Positions 31,203-46,838 are shown, numbered from the stretch's first letter. The stretch is 64,000 bases of DNA from Daphnia carinata (GCF_022539665.2 NC_081337.1:4316679-4380678), one strand, 5' to 3'. The notes: generated by a model from the letters alone, not told the origin. Made by a program: numbers and translations.

Positions 31203-33115
31203 TTACTCAGTTTTCACAGTGATAGTGGCACGTACAATGCGCTTCTTCGCTCGTGTCAGCAGTTTTCTGTGGTCCAACCTTAACATAATCTCAGCCAAAA
31301 ATTTTAGAACCGTAGTCATCTCCGGTTCCATTCCAGGTAGCGCACCTCGATAACTGACCTCGATTAAAGACAAAAGCCGGTAGGCGGAAAGATGTACAGG
31401 TTTTCTTTATCTCAACGCCAGTTATACCCTACTAGCTTTACAAGGATTTTTTACACACATCTCTGCCCTTGTTGAGAGAAATGAGACGCTAGAGACTTCA
31501 ACTACACTAACAGATAGCTCATTGGACAGTTTCTACTATTCCAAACCGGGATTAAAATTTTGCATTCGAAACATTAAGCAACGTCAACTTCCATTCAGCC
31601 CTATTAAAAGCTAGATTGTAAGGACATTTCCCTATAGTTATCCTATGGAATCCATTTGTGAACCCAAAAATAGAATTTTCCATTAAAGCGCGTATAGAAC
31701 TTCCATTGGTAATACACTCCACCCACGTCGCAGTTATACACCAAGTTCCGTCGCTCTGTGCAGTCTACTGGAGACAAAAACGCCTAAAATGGTAAGAAAG
31801 TCGAAAACAATACTCCCCCTTCAATAAAATTTCCATAAACAAGGAACTTAGAAAACAAAACAGACAAATCAGCATATACATGTCATGATAGCGTACCGTA
31901 AGCATACCCAAGAGATATTTAAAACCTCCAACTAGTTCAAAAACCTGTAGAAAAATCGATAAAAATACCTGATGTGTATAAATCCGGGCAGATTCACAAT
32001 CTTCGATTCCTTTCCGGGTTTCCTTGACATCCCAAAGTACGTAGCGGCCACTGGGATGTAGGGTGTAATTGTACAGGCGTCGTGATCGACTTGTGCCACC
32101 CGGTTTGAACCATCCTGTGGGTCCAACAGAGACAAAAATTTAGTCATACCAATGAATTGCATTTGCTCAGTAAGATAAAACCGTATTATACCAGTGTGAG
32201 GATATAGGCGATCCTCCATAACTATCACAGGTCGTGGAACATGGTAGCCAGTATCTAGTATTAGTACGCCTACTCGACCTTCCAGTTCAATGTTTAAAGC
32301 AATGACGACGTGCTCTTTTTCTGACGTGCGGGTATCTGGAGTTGGAGTCGAAACATATCGATTGACGTTTCCAATATCCTTTTCATATTATACCACAAAC
32401 AGATCGTTCAGTTAGAAGGATAATAGTAAACAGAGATGTTCGAATATCGATGTTGATCGACGAGATTATTTACCTCTTCGCATGAAGCCAAGAAGAGGGC
32501 AGAACTGATACCAGGGTATGTCTGCTTCAATTCCACTATCCTTCCAGCTAAGTCCAAGCCCAAACCGACGCAAGTGTGGTGCTTGGCCGTGATTGGAGGA
32601 TTGTACTCACCATAGAAGCTTTCCAAAGACTGTGTCAAATCCTTCCGATTCTTATAGCTCTCAAAGAAACTAAATAAGAAAATTTATAATATTTCAGAGA
32701 AATTAATTTTGCTACCGCAGATTCTTATTTCGTTTGTTACGTCAAGAAATTTCCAACAGTATTGTAGCAATGGCTTTTCAGTTGATCTTCCACGCAAGTT
32801 GTCAATGCCAAAATGAATTCATGGAACCGTTCTAGACTTGCTACATGAAGTCGCATCTTGATTGCCCCCCCACGCTGGATATGGGAGTGGGCGATCAGGT
32901 GGCCACAAGATATCTCCCAATGTACAAAGCGCGTTTCCATATTCGCCATAATGATTATGCTTGGCGAGAATGTCATTGAAGATGTTCAGATTTCCGTGGT
33001 GAATAACAGGGAAAGTCTCATGGCCTTTTGCTAGATGACACACGGTTACTTGGAAGAGTTCCTTTTCGTCTTTATTCCCATGACGTTCGGTGGAGGAAGC
33101 CTATCGGGGATAGAA
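31203..33115 (-). CDS. unrecognised multi-exon protein gene (copy 1, possibly broken)
   Basis: Several minus-strand exons read in sequence. Roughly 33115-32740 has CHLAKGHETFPVIHHGN and TLGDILWPPDRPLPYP; 32666-32470 has ITAKHHTCVGLGLDLAGRI and LFLASCEE. 32375-31980 has EKEHVVIALNIELEGR, LILDTGYHVPRPVIVMEDR and IPVAATYFGM. A last exon of about 31205-31370 has GALPGMEPEMTTVLKFLAEI and ends TAA 31205-31203. The order Cys (TCVGLG), His (EHVVI), Asp (LDTGYH) recalls the papain-like triad of arylamine N-acetyltransferase or transglutaminase folds; that is inference only. A 7-C run at about 32867-32873 shifts the frame between PYPAW and KMRLHVASLERF, so either a lesion or a homopolymer error is present. 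The 5' end is not identified. Confidence 0.6.
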
Positions 33116-34264
33116 CAACCAAAAACGGTTTTAATTTTGATGTCGAAAGCCATTTCAATGCATGAAGTAAACTAAAGTTGGATGATAAGGGCTTTTAGTA
33201 CTAAGTGCTGAATAAACTTCTCCTGCTTGAAGCAAATAAACTGGGAATCATGTCGATCAAAATCATTATCGAGCCGAGGTCTCGTCGGGATGGAAAGTGG
33301 TATGGCTTGAGTATTGCTGAGTCAGCTTGGCCATGTTGAGCCCCAGCCGAATCTGCGATAAGACTCGGGCTCGGCCATGCCAGCTACACAGTCATCATCA
33401 ACCTGCGACTCCTGTGCCGTCCATTGGCATACTTTTTCCCCAATTTTTTCTTTGTCCTCCAGATCTATAAGCATGTAAAAATAATTATACTGTTGCAGAA
33501 ACGATTCATTTATTTTTTAATTATTAAACACTTTTTAACTTCTGGCTTCACAGCAAAACTTCTACAGTTTTAGCATCATCCATCACTTTATCACATTGCT
33601 GCCTTTCATGATCTATAAAAAATGACATGTAATCAAACAATCTCAATGTACAGAGTGCAATTTGCACAAACAAGATATGGTCTGACAAACAAGTTCAGTG
33701 TTTACTTTGCTAAGATGTCATCCATTGCATCAATAGGGCAACTGACGAGCCAATAATGTTTGTAACACCTTTGCTAATGCCACAAAATTTTTTTTTTTAT
33801 TTACAAGTAATTCAAAAGATACATAATGTTTAAGATTTAACAGAACCCAATGATTAACATTGAGTAGGCCCAAAAGGAGAAAAGCAAAACTGGGTAAAAA
33901 ATAATTTGGTTTTTTCTTAAGCCCAACTACTGTTGGTGGTCGAGTAACCATATGGCAACTTATAATAGTAGTAGCATAATGATGAGGCTAATTCTAATTT
34001 TAGTTTAAAAAATTACAACAAAAGACATTTCTTTCTATAAGGTCTATGGTTCATCGAAAGGGATGAGATTGGTCAGAAATATAAAAAAAAATTCCGTTAT
34101 TGAATGCATTCACACTTACCCATAAAAATAAAGATAAGCCAATAAACAAAAACACGAATTCGCTACTCTCGCAAATCTGATAAGTTGATGAGAAGAATCG
34201 CGAAGTATTATTCTCTTGTTGTGAAATCACCTGCAGACTGGGGTAATCATGGGTGGGCTTATAT
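33116..34264. other. unassigned sequence right of D copy 1
   Basis: No gene recognised. A GC-richer stretch at 33290-33430 could be an upstream exon of the gene to the left, but I found no clear homology. The minus ORF at 33730-33951 is hydrophobic without motifs. Confidence 0.4.
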
Positions 34265-35091
34265 CAACATGGTCTCCGCGGGTTGACTCGACCGTTCGGG
34301 TTCTAAGCGGCACACGATTCTCGCACTGTGATTGGCTCTCCTACTGTGATGCCAGGGGCAACAGCACTGAAAGAAAGCAAGGCGTTCAAGTGTCGTCTGC
34401 TTGTGTCGTCTGCATCGATCTAAATTTTCCAAATAGGCCCAAATCACAAATTAATAATAAAAAATTATAAAACGTTCCTGAAATCACTACTGACATCTTT
34501 TACTACAACCCCCTGGACTCGACGGTAAGAGTTTTTTTTTGTTTCCTGTGAACCATGATAATGTAAGTAGTTTAATCAGTGACTGTAAAAATTTGAATAT
34601 GAAAATAAACCGAATGAAAAAATTTTACTTTTCTATTTGTATTATAATAACGATAAGCCTATACCATAAGACAAGTATAGAATCTTAAAACTATTTTTAA
34701 ACTTTTTTTTTACGTAAATAGCAATTAGAAATTTAAAAATCCCGCCAAAAAAGAATGGCATCCGTCTTTCTCTATTGTGATTGGTTGTTTGCAATTTAGT
34801 ATTTTTTCAACTAATTTTACTAAATGTTGTTGTATAATACCCACCAAAACATTCCTGGTGACACAAGGAATCTAGATATTACCTTGATAACATTTAATAA
34901 ACCTAAAAAATGCCCAAACGAAAGGCCCAAAGTTGTCGACTTTTCGTAGTCCCCCCCCCCTCCCAAATGCCGTCCAAACATAAAATATTTATTAGTGGAC
35001 AAACTATTGGTCCGAAATGAATTATTTTAATAGCAATGAATAGCTCTTAGTATGGACTTTCCATTTCTGTAAAATTAAACGTAGGATTTCC
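34265..35091 (-). repeat. inverted-repeat arm, left
   Basis: 827 bp, reverse complement of 35203-36031 with near identity except a more diverged inner 60 bp. A 111-bp spacer (35092-35202) separates the arms. The outer boundary is at CCATGTTG in module sense. Confidence 0.92.
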
Positions 35092-35202
35092 GTAACCAAA
35101 AAAGTTCGGGAATGGAAAATTTTTTTTCGTTTTGTCGTTTAGGTCCATTACATCCTTGGATCGCAAAAACTGCAAAAGAAAATTTTTTAAATTTTTTGCC
35201 AT

Positions 35203-36031
35203 GGAAATCCTGCTTTAAATTTTATAAAAATCGAAAGCCCTTACTATGGGCTATTCATTGCAATTAAAATAATTCATTTCGGACCAATAGTTTGTCCACT
35301 AATAAATATTTTATGTTTGGACGGCATTTGGGAGGGGGGGGGGACTACGAAAAGTCGACAACTTTGGGCCTTTCGTTTGGGCATTTTTTAGGTTTATTAA
35401 ATGTTATCAAGGTAATATCTAGATTCCTTGTGTCACCAGGAATGTTTTGGTGGGTATTATACAACAACATTTAGTAAAATTAGTTGAAAAAATACTAAAT
35501 TGCAAACAACCAATCACAATAGAGAAAGACGGATGCCATTCTTTTTTGGCGGGATTTTTAAATTTCTAATTGCTATTTACGTAAAAAAAAAAAGTTTAAA
35601 AATAGTTTTAAGATTCTATACTTGTCTTATGGTATAGGCTTATCGTTATTATAATACAAATAGAAAAGTAAAATTTTTTCATTCGGTTTATTTTCATATT
35701 CAAATTTTTACAGTCACTGATTAAACTACTTACATTATCATGGTTCACAGGAAACAAAAAAAAACTCTTACCGTCGAGTCCAGGGGGTTGTAGTAAAAGA
35801 TGTCAGTAGTGATTTCAGGAACGTTTTATAATTTTTTATTATTAATTTGTGATTTGGGCCTATTTGGAAAATTTAGATCGATGCAGACGACACAAGCAGA
35901 CGACACTTGAACGCCTTGCTTTTTTTCAGTGCTGTTGCCCTTGGCATCACAGTAGGAGAGCCAATCACAGTGCGAGAATCGTGTGCCGCTTAGAACCCGA
36001 ACGGTCGAGTCAACCCGCGGAGACCATGTTG
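35203..36031 (+). repeat. inverted-repeat arm, right (within D copy 2)
   Basis: 829 bp partner of 34265-35091 and direct copy of 14604-15427. Together the arms could form a long snap-back hairpin. Confidence 0.92.
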
Positions 36032-36041
36032 GCTTATATAG
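35961..36041 (+). promoter_or_regulatory. CCAAT/TATA promoter-like segment, D copy 2
   Basis: CCAAT 35961-35965 and TATATAG 36035-36041 in the same arrangement as at 15357-15437. Confidence 0.45.
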
Positions 36042-36256
36042 TACTCAGAAGCTGAGAGCACGCCATCTACATTCTGTCTTTTGAATTCCAACGTTATTTT
36101 CTTACTTTTTTCCCCCTTCTTTTTCTTTTTTTAAATCTTAGCTTCGTTACATTTTACGGACGAATTTTTTGGATGGTACCTATTATCATAGTTAATGATG
36201 TATTGCAGAGCATTTTGTTTAAACTTTAATTATGACTTTGCAAGAAACATTAGCAT

Positions 36257-36314
36257 ATGTTCTATTTTCATGGAACACAAGCTAGCATGCTCGTGTTCCA
36301 TGAAAATAGAACAT
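36257..36314. repeat. perfect 22-bp hairpin, D copy 2
   Basis: Same palindrome as 15653-15710: 22-bp arms and a 14-base loop, no substitutions in either arm. Confidence 0.9.
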
Positions 36315-36485
36315 GCCAGCTAGAAGTCAAGAAAGTTGAGACGGCTCTGAGAAACCATCGTTGGCGCGAGTAACAATTATTGTAAAATCCCACAACGTTA
36401 GACAAGGTAAATTCACCCACTACTTGCATTTTTTAATGTTAATCCAAATGTTGTATTTACCTAAAGAGCTCCCACAAAACCCTTG

Positions 36486-36863
36486 ATGCACCGATCGGAG
36501 ACGCAGACAAATCCGAGGGCAACCGAAGATGTAGAGCTGTCGAACCTAGAACACCAAAGTCCAGGGACAAGTGCCGACGAAGAATCGACGCCCGGTTGTG
36601 GGGGCAATCTAAAACGAAAAAAAGAGGTTACAATACAAACACCCTTTGGAATCTGCAACGCGGAAGGATATGGCTGCAAAGGCTGCGCGTTCCCAGTATG
36701 TTGTGGATTTTTCTCCATCGTACTACTGGCAATCCTCTTCGTTCTTGGACTGCTTCTGTTCATGTATTTTGCAGGGATCCTCAAAATAAGTATTTGTTCT
36801 ACGCACCTGGAAAATGCAGCTAAGGAACCTTCATGCGTAACTCTCAGTTATCTCTTCCGATGA
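36486..36863 (+). CDS. small single-pass membrane protein ORF, D copy 2
   Basis: 125 codons from ATG 36486, encoding the same protein as 15882-16259. One substitution upstream of the ATG (c to t) opens one extra upstream codon (TTG) here. TM segment at about residues 72-98, cysteine cluster before it. Function unknown. Confidence 0.5.
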   Translation: MHRSETQTNPRATEDVELSNLEHQSPGTSADEESTPGCGGNLKRKKEVTIQTPFGICNAEGYGCKGCAFPVCCGFFSIVLLAILFVLGLLLFMYFAGILKISICSTHLENAAKEPSCVTLSYLFR

Positions 36864-37017
36864 GAAACGAACCGTTTTTGTTTTTGGCCCCTATCTTCAT
36901 TACAAAACCTTAGTTTTCCCATCTTTTACAATTGGATTTTTTTCACCCAACCTAGTTTTTCACGTGAGCAGTGATTTCTTTAAACCCAACAAATCCCCCT
37001 TGTGTGTGTGCCCCATT
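36857..37017. repeat. repeat S, copy 3
   Basis: D copy 2 counterpart of 16253-16415. The remaining interval to 37926 is the D counterpart of 16416-17147 and 26573-26745, without recognisable genes. The empty Pao target site is at about 37748-37752. Confidence 0.75.
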
Positions 37018-37926
37018 CCCGAAATTCAACCCTTCAGGCACTTAATACAATAGCCGATATGTCTGCAATGGTGTAACTGTCCATTAAGCTTAAGTTTGAC
37101 GCTATTAGATAATTTCATAGAAAAGCTTTTAATTTAAAGATGGACATTTTAATCACATATTGTACCAGCGCGTCAACATAAAAAAAAACTGTTCTAATTA
37201 GGGAAGACGCAGCAATGAAACCCTACTTTAGGTTTGACGAGTATTTCTTGCCACCACTAGTTGTCTGGTTTAACGAGAAATCCAATAACTTAATCAAAAT
37301 TGGCGCTTTATTTTGATTATGCCGTGTGATTTTGTTGAATTTTAACGAATGTCTTTTTTTCCCGATTTTGACAGAATTTGGAAGTGTATAGTCTTCCCAC
37401 ATTTGCATTATTGGATAATTTATAATTTTATTTTACTGTTCGGGAATCGTACCTTCAGCGTATCACACAACAGCTCAACAAAGAGCCAATACATTTTGTT
37501 TATTGACTGTATCTCCGTTTCTTCTATAGGCAACATATAGGCATTTCCAGTAATTATGAAAACGAAGGATAGAAGAAAAATGGTAAACGGCTTAATAACG
37601 CCTAAATAAGACCGGAAAAATGAACCTGACTTTTCCCATTTTTTAAAGTTACCTATTTAATTGCAAATACCAAAGAGAGTAATAAACCGAAGTCCGACAA
37701 ATAAAGAACTAACGGCGTATGTTTGCCATTAAAACATATATTTGGATTGGCAGACTAGATAAAAAATGTATAGTGTTTACAAAGGGAATAATTCTAACAA
37801 TTCTACAGACAATTTTCCGATCTATTTGCTAATACTTAAACTGCCAAAAAGTTCGACAAAGTTTCTGACGAGTTGTGCTCGTCGTTTGAGTTAAAATAAT
37901 TGTCGCAATTTTATTTCAGGAACGAT

Positions 37927-40751
<2,825 letters not shown>

Positions 40752-42847
40752 TGTAAGGAAGTCTGTTGTATGTGAAATAGTGCAAAATAAAAATGCAAAG
40801 ATCAGAAAATGCAGCTACAGTAGGAATCTTTTGGTTCTTTTTCAGCTAACAAAGGCAGCACCCACAACCTGATAAGCAGAAGTATATGGCAAAAGTATGA
40901 ATAGTGAAGGTCACGTACTGTTACTCGACAACATGTTTTAAATTCTGGGAGCGTGAGGGGAGGGTGGGCTAGCCGCAGTAGATATCATATTATCAAGGTT
41001 ATTGTTTCACAGCACGTTAGATTGAATATCCCACCATTCAATAGAATACTTGCACGAAACAATCATATTTATGAAGTTCTAAAACAGAAAATAATATGTA
41101 ACATTATTAGTTTATTACTTTTGCCGTAGGTAATTTGCGTTATTCGAGATCTTATCAATCCAGACGACAGATTTTTTGCTATTGTTTACTTTTTGGACCT
41201 TTCACATTTCGGCAACTAGGTAGCACTGTCTAACAAAAATTAATAAGCAGAAGCAGAAAACGGCAGAAACGCCAGGACTGTATCAAGAAGGTGAGAAACT
41301 CCGCTGGGATCTGTAATTTCTACTGATCCAAGCGGAGAATTTGGTAAGACAATAGCAGACGGCCAGAAATGAAGCCCAGTTTTAAGTTTGCCTATTGTTC
41401 GTGGCCGTGGCGAGATGGCCCTTCCTTGAAAACACTGACACGTAAGGTAACCGACGGTAAACATTTCTGCTGTATAAATAACCAAGGATAAATGGGGAGG
41501 AGTTTTGTGTGTTTGCAACTACAGTGGGCTTTTTGGAAGGCAGCGCGTGCATATAGACGTGCACATAATCGGCGTAACTCGACCCGCCCATGGAAGGGAC
41601 TTAACGAAAACGAAATGACGACGAACACCGGCTTTTATTGAAGAACTCTAATTTTCAAATATTTCTTCGCTATTTTATTCAAGCCATGTTTAGTAAACAA
41701 AAATATGTTAAACTATAGAAATCTTTTACTTTATTACATTCAACGAAATTATAGACCTACTTTCCTACTATTCGGGATGCAACATTGCGAAAGCTTTTTT
41801 TCAATTTTTATAACTGAATGTTTAGTTGATGAATTTTCCTTTTTCGAGGATGTCACATGAATCAGTGAAAAGACATCCAACGCAGAGTTGACTTGGCCAG
41901 CCACATCGTGTTTGTCGTGTTGCTGTCCAAAGGAAAAATTAGGAACTCAAGTGATTCAGCAGTGAGAAAACCGAGGCAGTAAAGACTTTCAATTGCTACA
42001 TTAAACTGAGAAATTGCCGTTGTATGCTAAACGTATTTTTAAATATCACTGTTATATGTGCAATAAAATCCTATTTATTATTGTATATACAGTTATAGAG
42101 TATTCTAAGACTCGTACTGAATTGAAATCCCCGAACTAATATCACTAATTGCACGAAATGAAGTAAAATTTTATTTGAGTACAATTTCCGTGGCTATACA
42201 TACAAAGAGACGTGTTGAACCGAAAGAATAAATAAAACTGCTTCAGCTTTTGCATAACAATTTAGACGATAGAAATCTCAAGTAAACGAGTAGGTCGCTA
42301 ATTAATAAACCGTGTCTCCTATTCCCCGACAGAATAAAAATTTTTCTTTCGAGCCATTACGGAACCTTCACTTCTATTTCAGCCCCATCAAACCAAAGAC
42401 TTGTAATGACACTCGTCTTCCTACAGAAATCAGTGGCGCATCCATGAAAAGAATTTTTCGTTCAAGTGTGTGCAGAACTTCTATTCGCTACACTCTCCAC
42501 CCGAATCGCTTAAGCCGTCTGCTGGAGGCAAGTGTAGTTGGGAAGCACTTTTAACCAATATAAGTGCAATGACAACTCTCTTAATATACACAACAGGCTT
42601 GCCAGTATAAAACGATGACTGTTAAGTGTGTACAGCAATGAAAGCCCTTATAGTAAGAAACTCCGTAAATGGGTACACCATTCGGTTGCGATGGATTACC
42701 ACAGGTGGAAAAAGACCTTACAATTCTAGAGTTTGGTAGTTCGAGTGGAAGTGAAAAATACGATGGCTTGAACAGAAAATTTTATTGAGTCGTTTAATAT
42801 GAGCAACAGTTCAGCAGGATAACTACAGAATGCTTGAGGTATTTTTT
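40752..42847. other. intergenic, D copy 2
   Basis: Counterpart of 29105-31202, with repeat R at 41610-41792 and the same diverged 250-bp repeat pair. One difference is a shorter tata run near 42088 (two bases fewer). No gene recognised. Confidence 0.5.
41610..41792. repeat. repeat R, copy 3 (D copy 2)
   Basis: Same as 29963-30145. Confidence 0.85.
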
Positions 42848-43843
42848 TTACTCAGTTTTCACAGTGATAGTGGCACGTACAATGCGCTTCTTCGCTCGTG
42901 TCAGCAGTTTTCTGTGGTCCAACCTTAACATAATCTCAGCCAAAAATTTTAGAACCGTAGTCATCTCCGGTTCCATTCCAGGTAGCGCACCTCGATAACT
43001 GACCTCGATTAAAGACAAAAGCCGGTAGGCGGAAAGATGTACAGGTTTTCTTTATCTCAACGCCAGTTATACCCTACTAGCTTTACAAGGATTTTTTACA
43101 CACATCTCTGCCCTTGTTGAGAGAAATGAGACGCTAGAGACTTCAACTACACTAACAGATAGCTCATTGGACAGTTTCTACTATTCCAAACCGGGATTAA
43201 AATTTTGCATTCGAAACATTAAGCAACGTCAACTTCCATTCAGCCCTATTAAAAGCTAGATTGTAAGGACATTTCCCTATAGTTATCCTATGGAATCCAT
43301 TTGTGAACCCAAAAATAGAATTTTCCATTAAAGCGCGTATAGAACTTCCATTGGTAATACACTCCACCCACGTCGCAGTTATACACCAAGTTCCGTCGCT
43401 CTGTGCAGTCTACTGGAGACAAAAACGCCTAAAATGGTAAGAAAGTCGAAAACAATACTCCCCCTTCAATAAAATTTCCATAAACAAGGAACTTAGAAAA
43501 CAAAACAGACAAATCAGCATATACATGTCATGATAGCGTACCGTAAGCATACCCAAGAGATATTTAAAACCTCCAACTAGTTCAAAAACCTGTAGAAAAA
43601 TCGATAAAAATACCTGATGTGTATAAATCCGGGCAGATTCACAATCTTCGATTCCTTTCCGGGTTTCCTTGACATCCCAAAGTACGTAGCGGCCACTGGG
43701 ATGTAGGGTGTAGTTGTACAGGCGTCGTGATCGACTTGTGCCACCCGGTTTGAACCATCCTGTCGGTCCAACAGAGACAAAAATTTAGTCATACCAATGA
43801 ATTGCATTTGCTCAGTAAGATAAAACCGTATTATACCAGTGTG
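42848..43843 (-). pseudogene. unrecognised gene, copy 2, 5'-truncated by the duplication junction
   Basis: Carries only the last exons of the gene at 31203-33115 (IPVAATYFGM exon and final MEPEMTTVLKFLAEI exon, TAA 42850-42848). Homology stops at 43843 in the middle of the exon encoding RLYPHTGIIRFYL, where block C begins. Confidence 0.85.
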
Positions 43844-43847
43844 CAGT

Positions 43848-46122
43848 CTCTAAGCTGTGCAGTGGAGCTAAAATATTGAACATAGAGATCGCAACAAAGG
43901 AATAAATATTAATATAATAATTTAAAAATATTATGAAAATGAAAAGCAATAGAAATGAACAGCGGATGATAATTTCAATGTAGCTAACAATAGCAAACGA
44001 TAGTACACATGTCACCTGGTGGCCGAAAAACGAAACTTCCCAAACATTATCGTAATGAGTATTACGACTGTTTTTCCCCTATTAGGAGGGCCGAAGAACC
44101 CGATATCCCGATATCGTGCCGTGGCGGTGAGTACCAAAAACATCAGGCGGGAAAAAGGCCTAATAAGGGAAGAAGACTCTTCAGCAACTGTTCTTGATGG
44201 AAAGCGGTCAATGATATGACATTCTCCATTGACTAACCTAAATTAAGAATAATACTAATAATAATTAAGTAGAAGCGTGCATTCCCAAAATTGTGTGTGT
44301 GAGTGTGTGTAGCCTACCTTTGGTATAAATAATATAGTCAAAAGTCTTGTTGTAAACGATTTGTGTGTGTGCGTGAATGCTGTTTGCGTGTATTACTCTT
44401 TGGTTGTAGTTTGAAAATGCACAGCGTTAAACCTAACAAAATTGTGTTGTCTTTTCATGCGGTACCATGGGGAGTGGGGTAAGAGAGGAGTTAGAAAGCA
44501 GTTGTTAGAGGTATGGTCGAACGTTTAGATGATGCATTGAATTTCACTCGTTCGTAGGAAAAAAAGACGATTTTTTTTTTGGAGGGGGGTAACACGGAGG
44601 GCAAAAACGGCGAGCCCTTTCTCGCTCAGAGCGCCCTCCGCCCAACTCTGATTTCGGGCACTATCCTGTACTCGCACATCTTCCTTCTTTCGGTAAATCG
44701 TAGGGAAAAAAAACATATGTGAATTGTCAAGTTTCCCTTAAAAGCGTGGAAGACGTAGATCATGTATTATGTAACCACAAAGTGTAAATCAAGAAGCGGG
44801 TAATGACTAATCCATTGAAATCCAATGAAAAGGTAGATGAGAAAACCGACTACGGAAGTCTAACAGTAATTGCTTTTCAACCAAAGAAAACCAGAACAAG
44901 ATTCCCTACTTCTTACACGTTGATCAATAAATTCATTAGGCATCTTGATTGGTTGGCGGTTTATATTTACGGAAAAATCGACCATTCCACCAAAATCGTC
45001 TATTATGGCGCCGATCGGAGTTGCTGATCAGCCTGTATGCGAAATTTTCCAATCAAAGAGAGAAACCTGTCGGATAACAAGTTGTCATGGTTTCAACTTT
45101 CCAATAGGCGGATGGGAATGAAACTCTTCTCGCAAAAGCAGACGAATTTGTGTTTGTAACTTTGTTATTCGTATCGTGCACGGTGCAATGTGCGTTAAGC
45201 ACTAATTCAAATGGAAAATGTCAAACAAAAATGTAACAGAGGCCTTTATTCATTTTGTCAAATCTTTACCAAAAAAGCTACCAGCGAAACCTGTGAGTGG
45301 AACGGTTTCAACCTGGATGTATCATAAAAATAAACAATATGAGGATATTGTTGGTCTTTCAGAAGTAAAAGCAGCACAGCAACGAGTTTTGCAGGTAAGA
45401 TACCGAACTTACATTGAACTGTATCTAGTTTCGTTAAACCTTCGTTGTTTTTCATCTTAAAACTTCTCAGTCAGAAAACAAATTTATTAAGTCTCAAGAA
45501 GACAGAAGAGATGTACAAAGGAAATTAAGTTTTGTGCAGCAGAAGTTACATGAGCTACATATGGAATTAGATCGCGTTCCTAGAGGAGATGACAAATATC
45601 TTGCACTTATTACCCAGGAGCACTCGGTAATGAAAGAAGAAAAATATTTAAAAGAAGAAGTTCAGCAACTAGAAAAAGAAGAAAGAGAAAACTTCGCTAT
45701 CTTGTCACATACTGTGAGGGACTCGCATGAGAAAGAAAGAGCCCAAGCTGAGAAAACTAAGTATTGGTCAATTATAGGATCAGTTTTAGGTACCATTGTA
45801 GGTGTCTTTGGAACCACAGTCAATAATCGTTTAAAAATGAAGGAGCTCAGAGATTTGGTGGAAAGTACCACCAAAAACAACCAGCTGCTTACTGACACAG
45901 AGGAATTATCAAAGCAAATTACATTGGCGATACAGCAAAATTCTCGTGCATCACAAGGAGACAAGCTTCAAGATTTTCCAGAAGGAAAATGGAAGGAGCT
46001 AAAAGATTCTTTGCTACAATTGATACAAGATGAATGTGATAGCCAAAAAAACGTTATTTTACAACTAAGCCGACAGTTAGAAACTTCGCTCTCTCCAGTG
46101 GATGTAAATATTGGCGCAGTTA
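43848..46122 (+). repeat. segmental duplication block C, copy 2
   Basis: 2275 bp matching copy 1 with the BEL element removed. It continues without break into the rest of CCDC51 and on to DHCR24, so this copy looks like the original chromosomal context. From 43848 to 45217 no gene is recognised. Confidence 0.9.
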
Positions 46123-46262
46123 CAAAGCCATCTTTCGTATCGCAGCATGATGTAGAAACTTTCTTTGATCAGCATACAAAGCATAGTAATCGGCTATTTG
46201 CGATTACTGTTATTTTAATTCCAACTTGCACTTGGGCGCTATGCAAGCTCTTCAGTATGTAA
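45218..46262 (+). CDS. CCDC51: CCDC51 / MITOK-like mitochondrial potassium channel subunit, intact
   Basis: Two exons: 45218-45394 (59 codons, MSNKNVTEAFIHFVKSLP...) and 45471-46262; intron 76 bp; predicted 322 residues, shorter than the roughly 410 of mammalian CCDC51. The family block is unmistakable: LDRVPRGDDKYLALITQEH, a coiled coil (EKYLKEEVQQLEKEEREN), SHEKERAQAEKTKYWSIIGS and VLGTIVGVFGTTVNN as membrane segment 1 (about 157-176). A second hydrophobic segment lies near the C-terminus (about 301-320, LFAITVILIPTCTWALC). The protein sits in the mitochondrial inner membrane and forms the mitoKATP pore with ABCB8 (family knowledge). Confidence 0.92.
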
Positions 46263-46427
46263 CATAATATGTTTATTGTGACAGTAAAGTAAAATGGCTG
46301 TAATAGAAATCTTTTTGGCTATTTCAGCGTCAATCTCTATCACAGTTCACATAAAATTTACAATTTAATGTGTCTTAGTCATGGTAGTCGAAATTCTTGT
46401 AAATGAAATTTGATTATTAATTTCCAT

Positions 46428-46433
46428 AATAAA
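46428..46433 (+). terminator. polyadenylation signal of CCDC51
   Basis: AATAAA 166 bp after the CCDC51 stop, in sense orientation. The interval 46434-46838 shows no gene. Confidence 0.6.
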
Positions 46434-46838
46434 GTATGTAGCGTTAATCAGCTTGTAGAATATGTCTACCTCGTATGATATATACCTTATCTTGTAGCTT
46501 AGAACAAAAAGTATACAGACTCTAGCATGTAGCCTAGAAACGAAGAGCCGTCTACACGGCAGCTAATTACGCAAAAAGCTTTGTTACTTAAAGAGTTTTA
46601 AAAACGCCGTAATTTAAAAAGTATGCTTCGATCCATTCAAGTAGGCAAAAACATTGATAACCGTAATGTTTAGCGTATCAATCATCAGGAATATTTTTCT
46701 CCCGTAACAATGTGTTAAAGCTAAAAGTAATGTTCAACGGGGGACACATTTTTCATTCATCGATTTGGAGCATTTCCTTGTCTCATCCAGCCTATTTGTT
46801 TATTAATTAAGCACGGCGAAATCAAGTTACAGTATTTC

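Noticed and set aside
33290-33430. GC-rich stretch considered as an exon of a neighbouring gene
   Set aside because: No frame gives a recognisable domain and the obvious frames contain stops.
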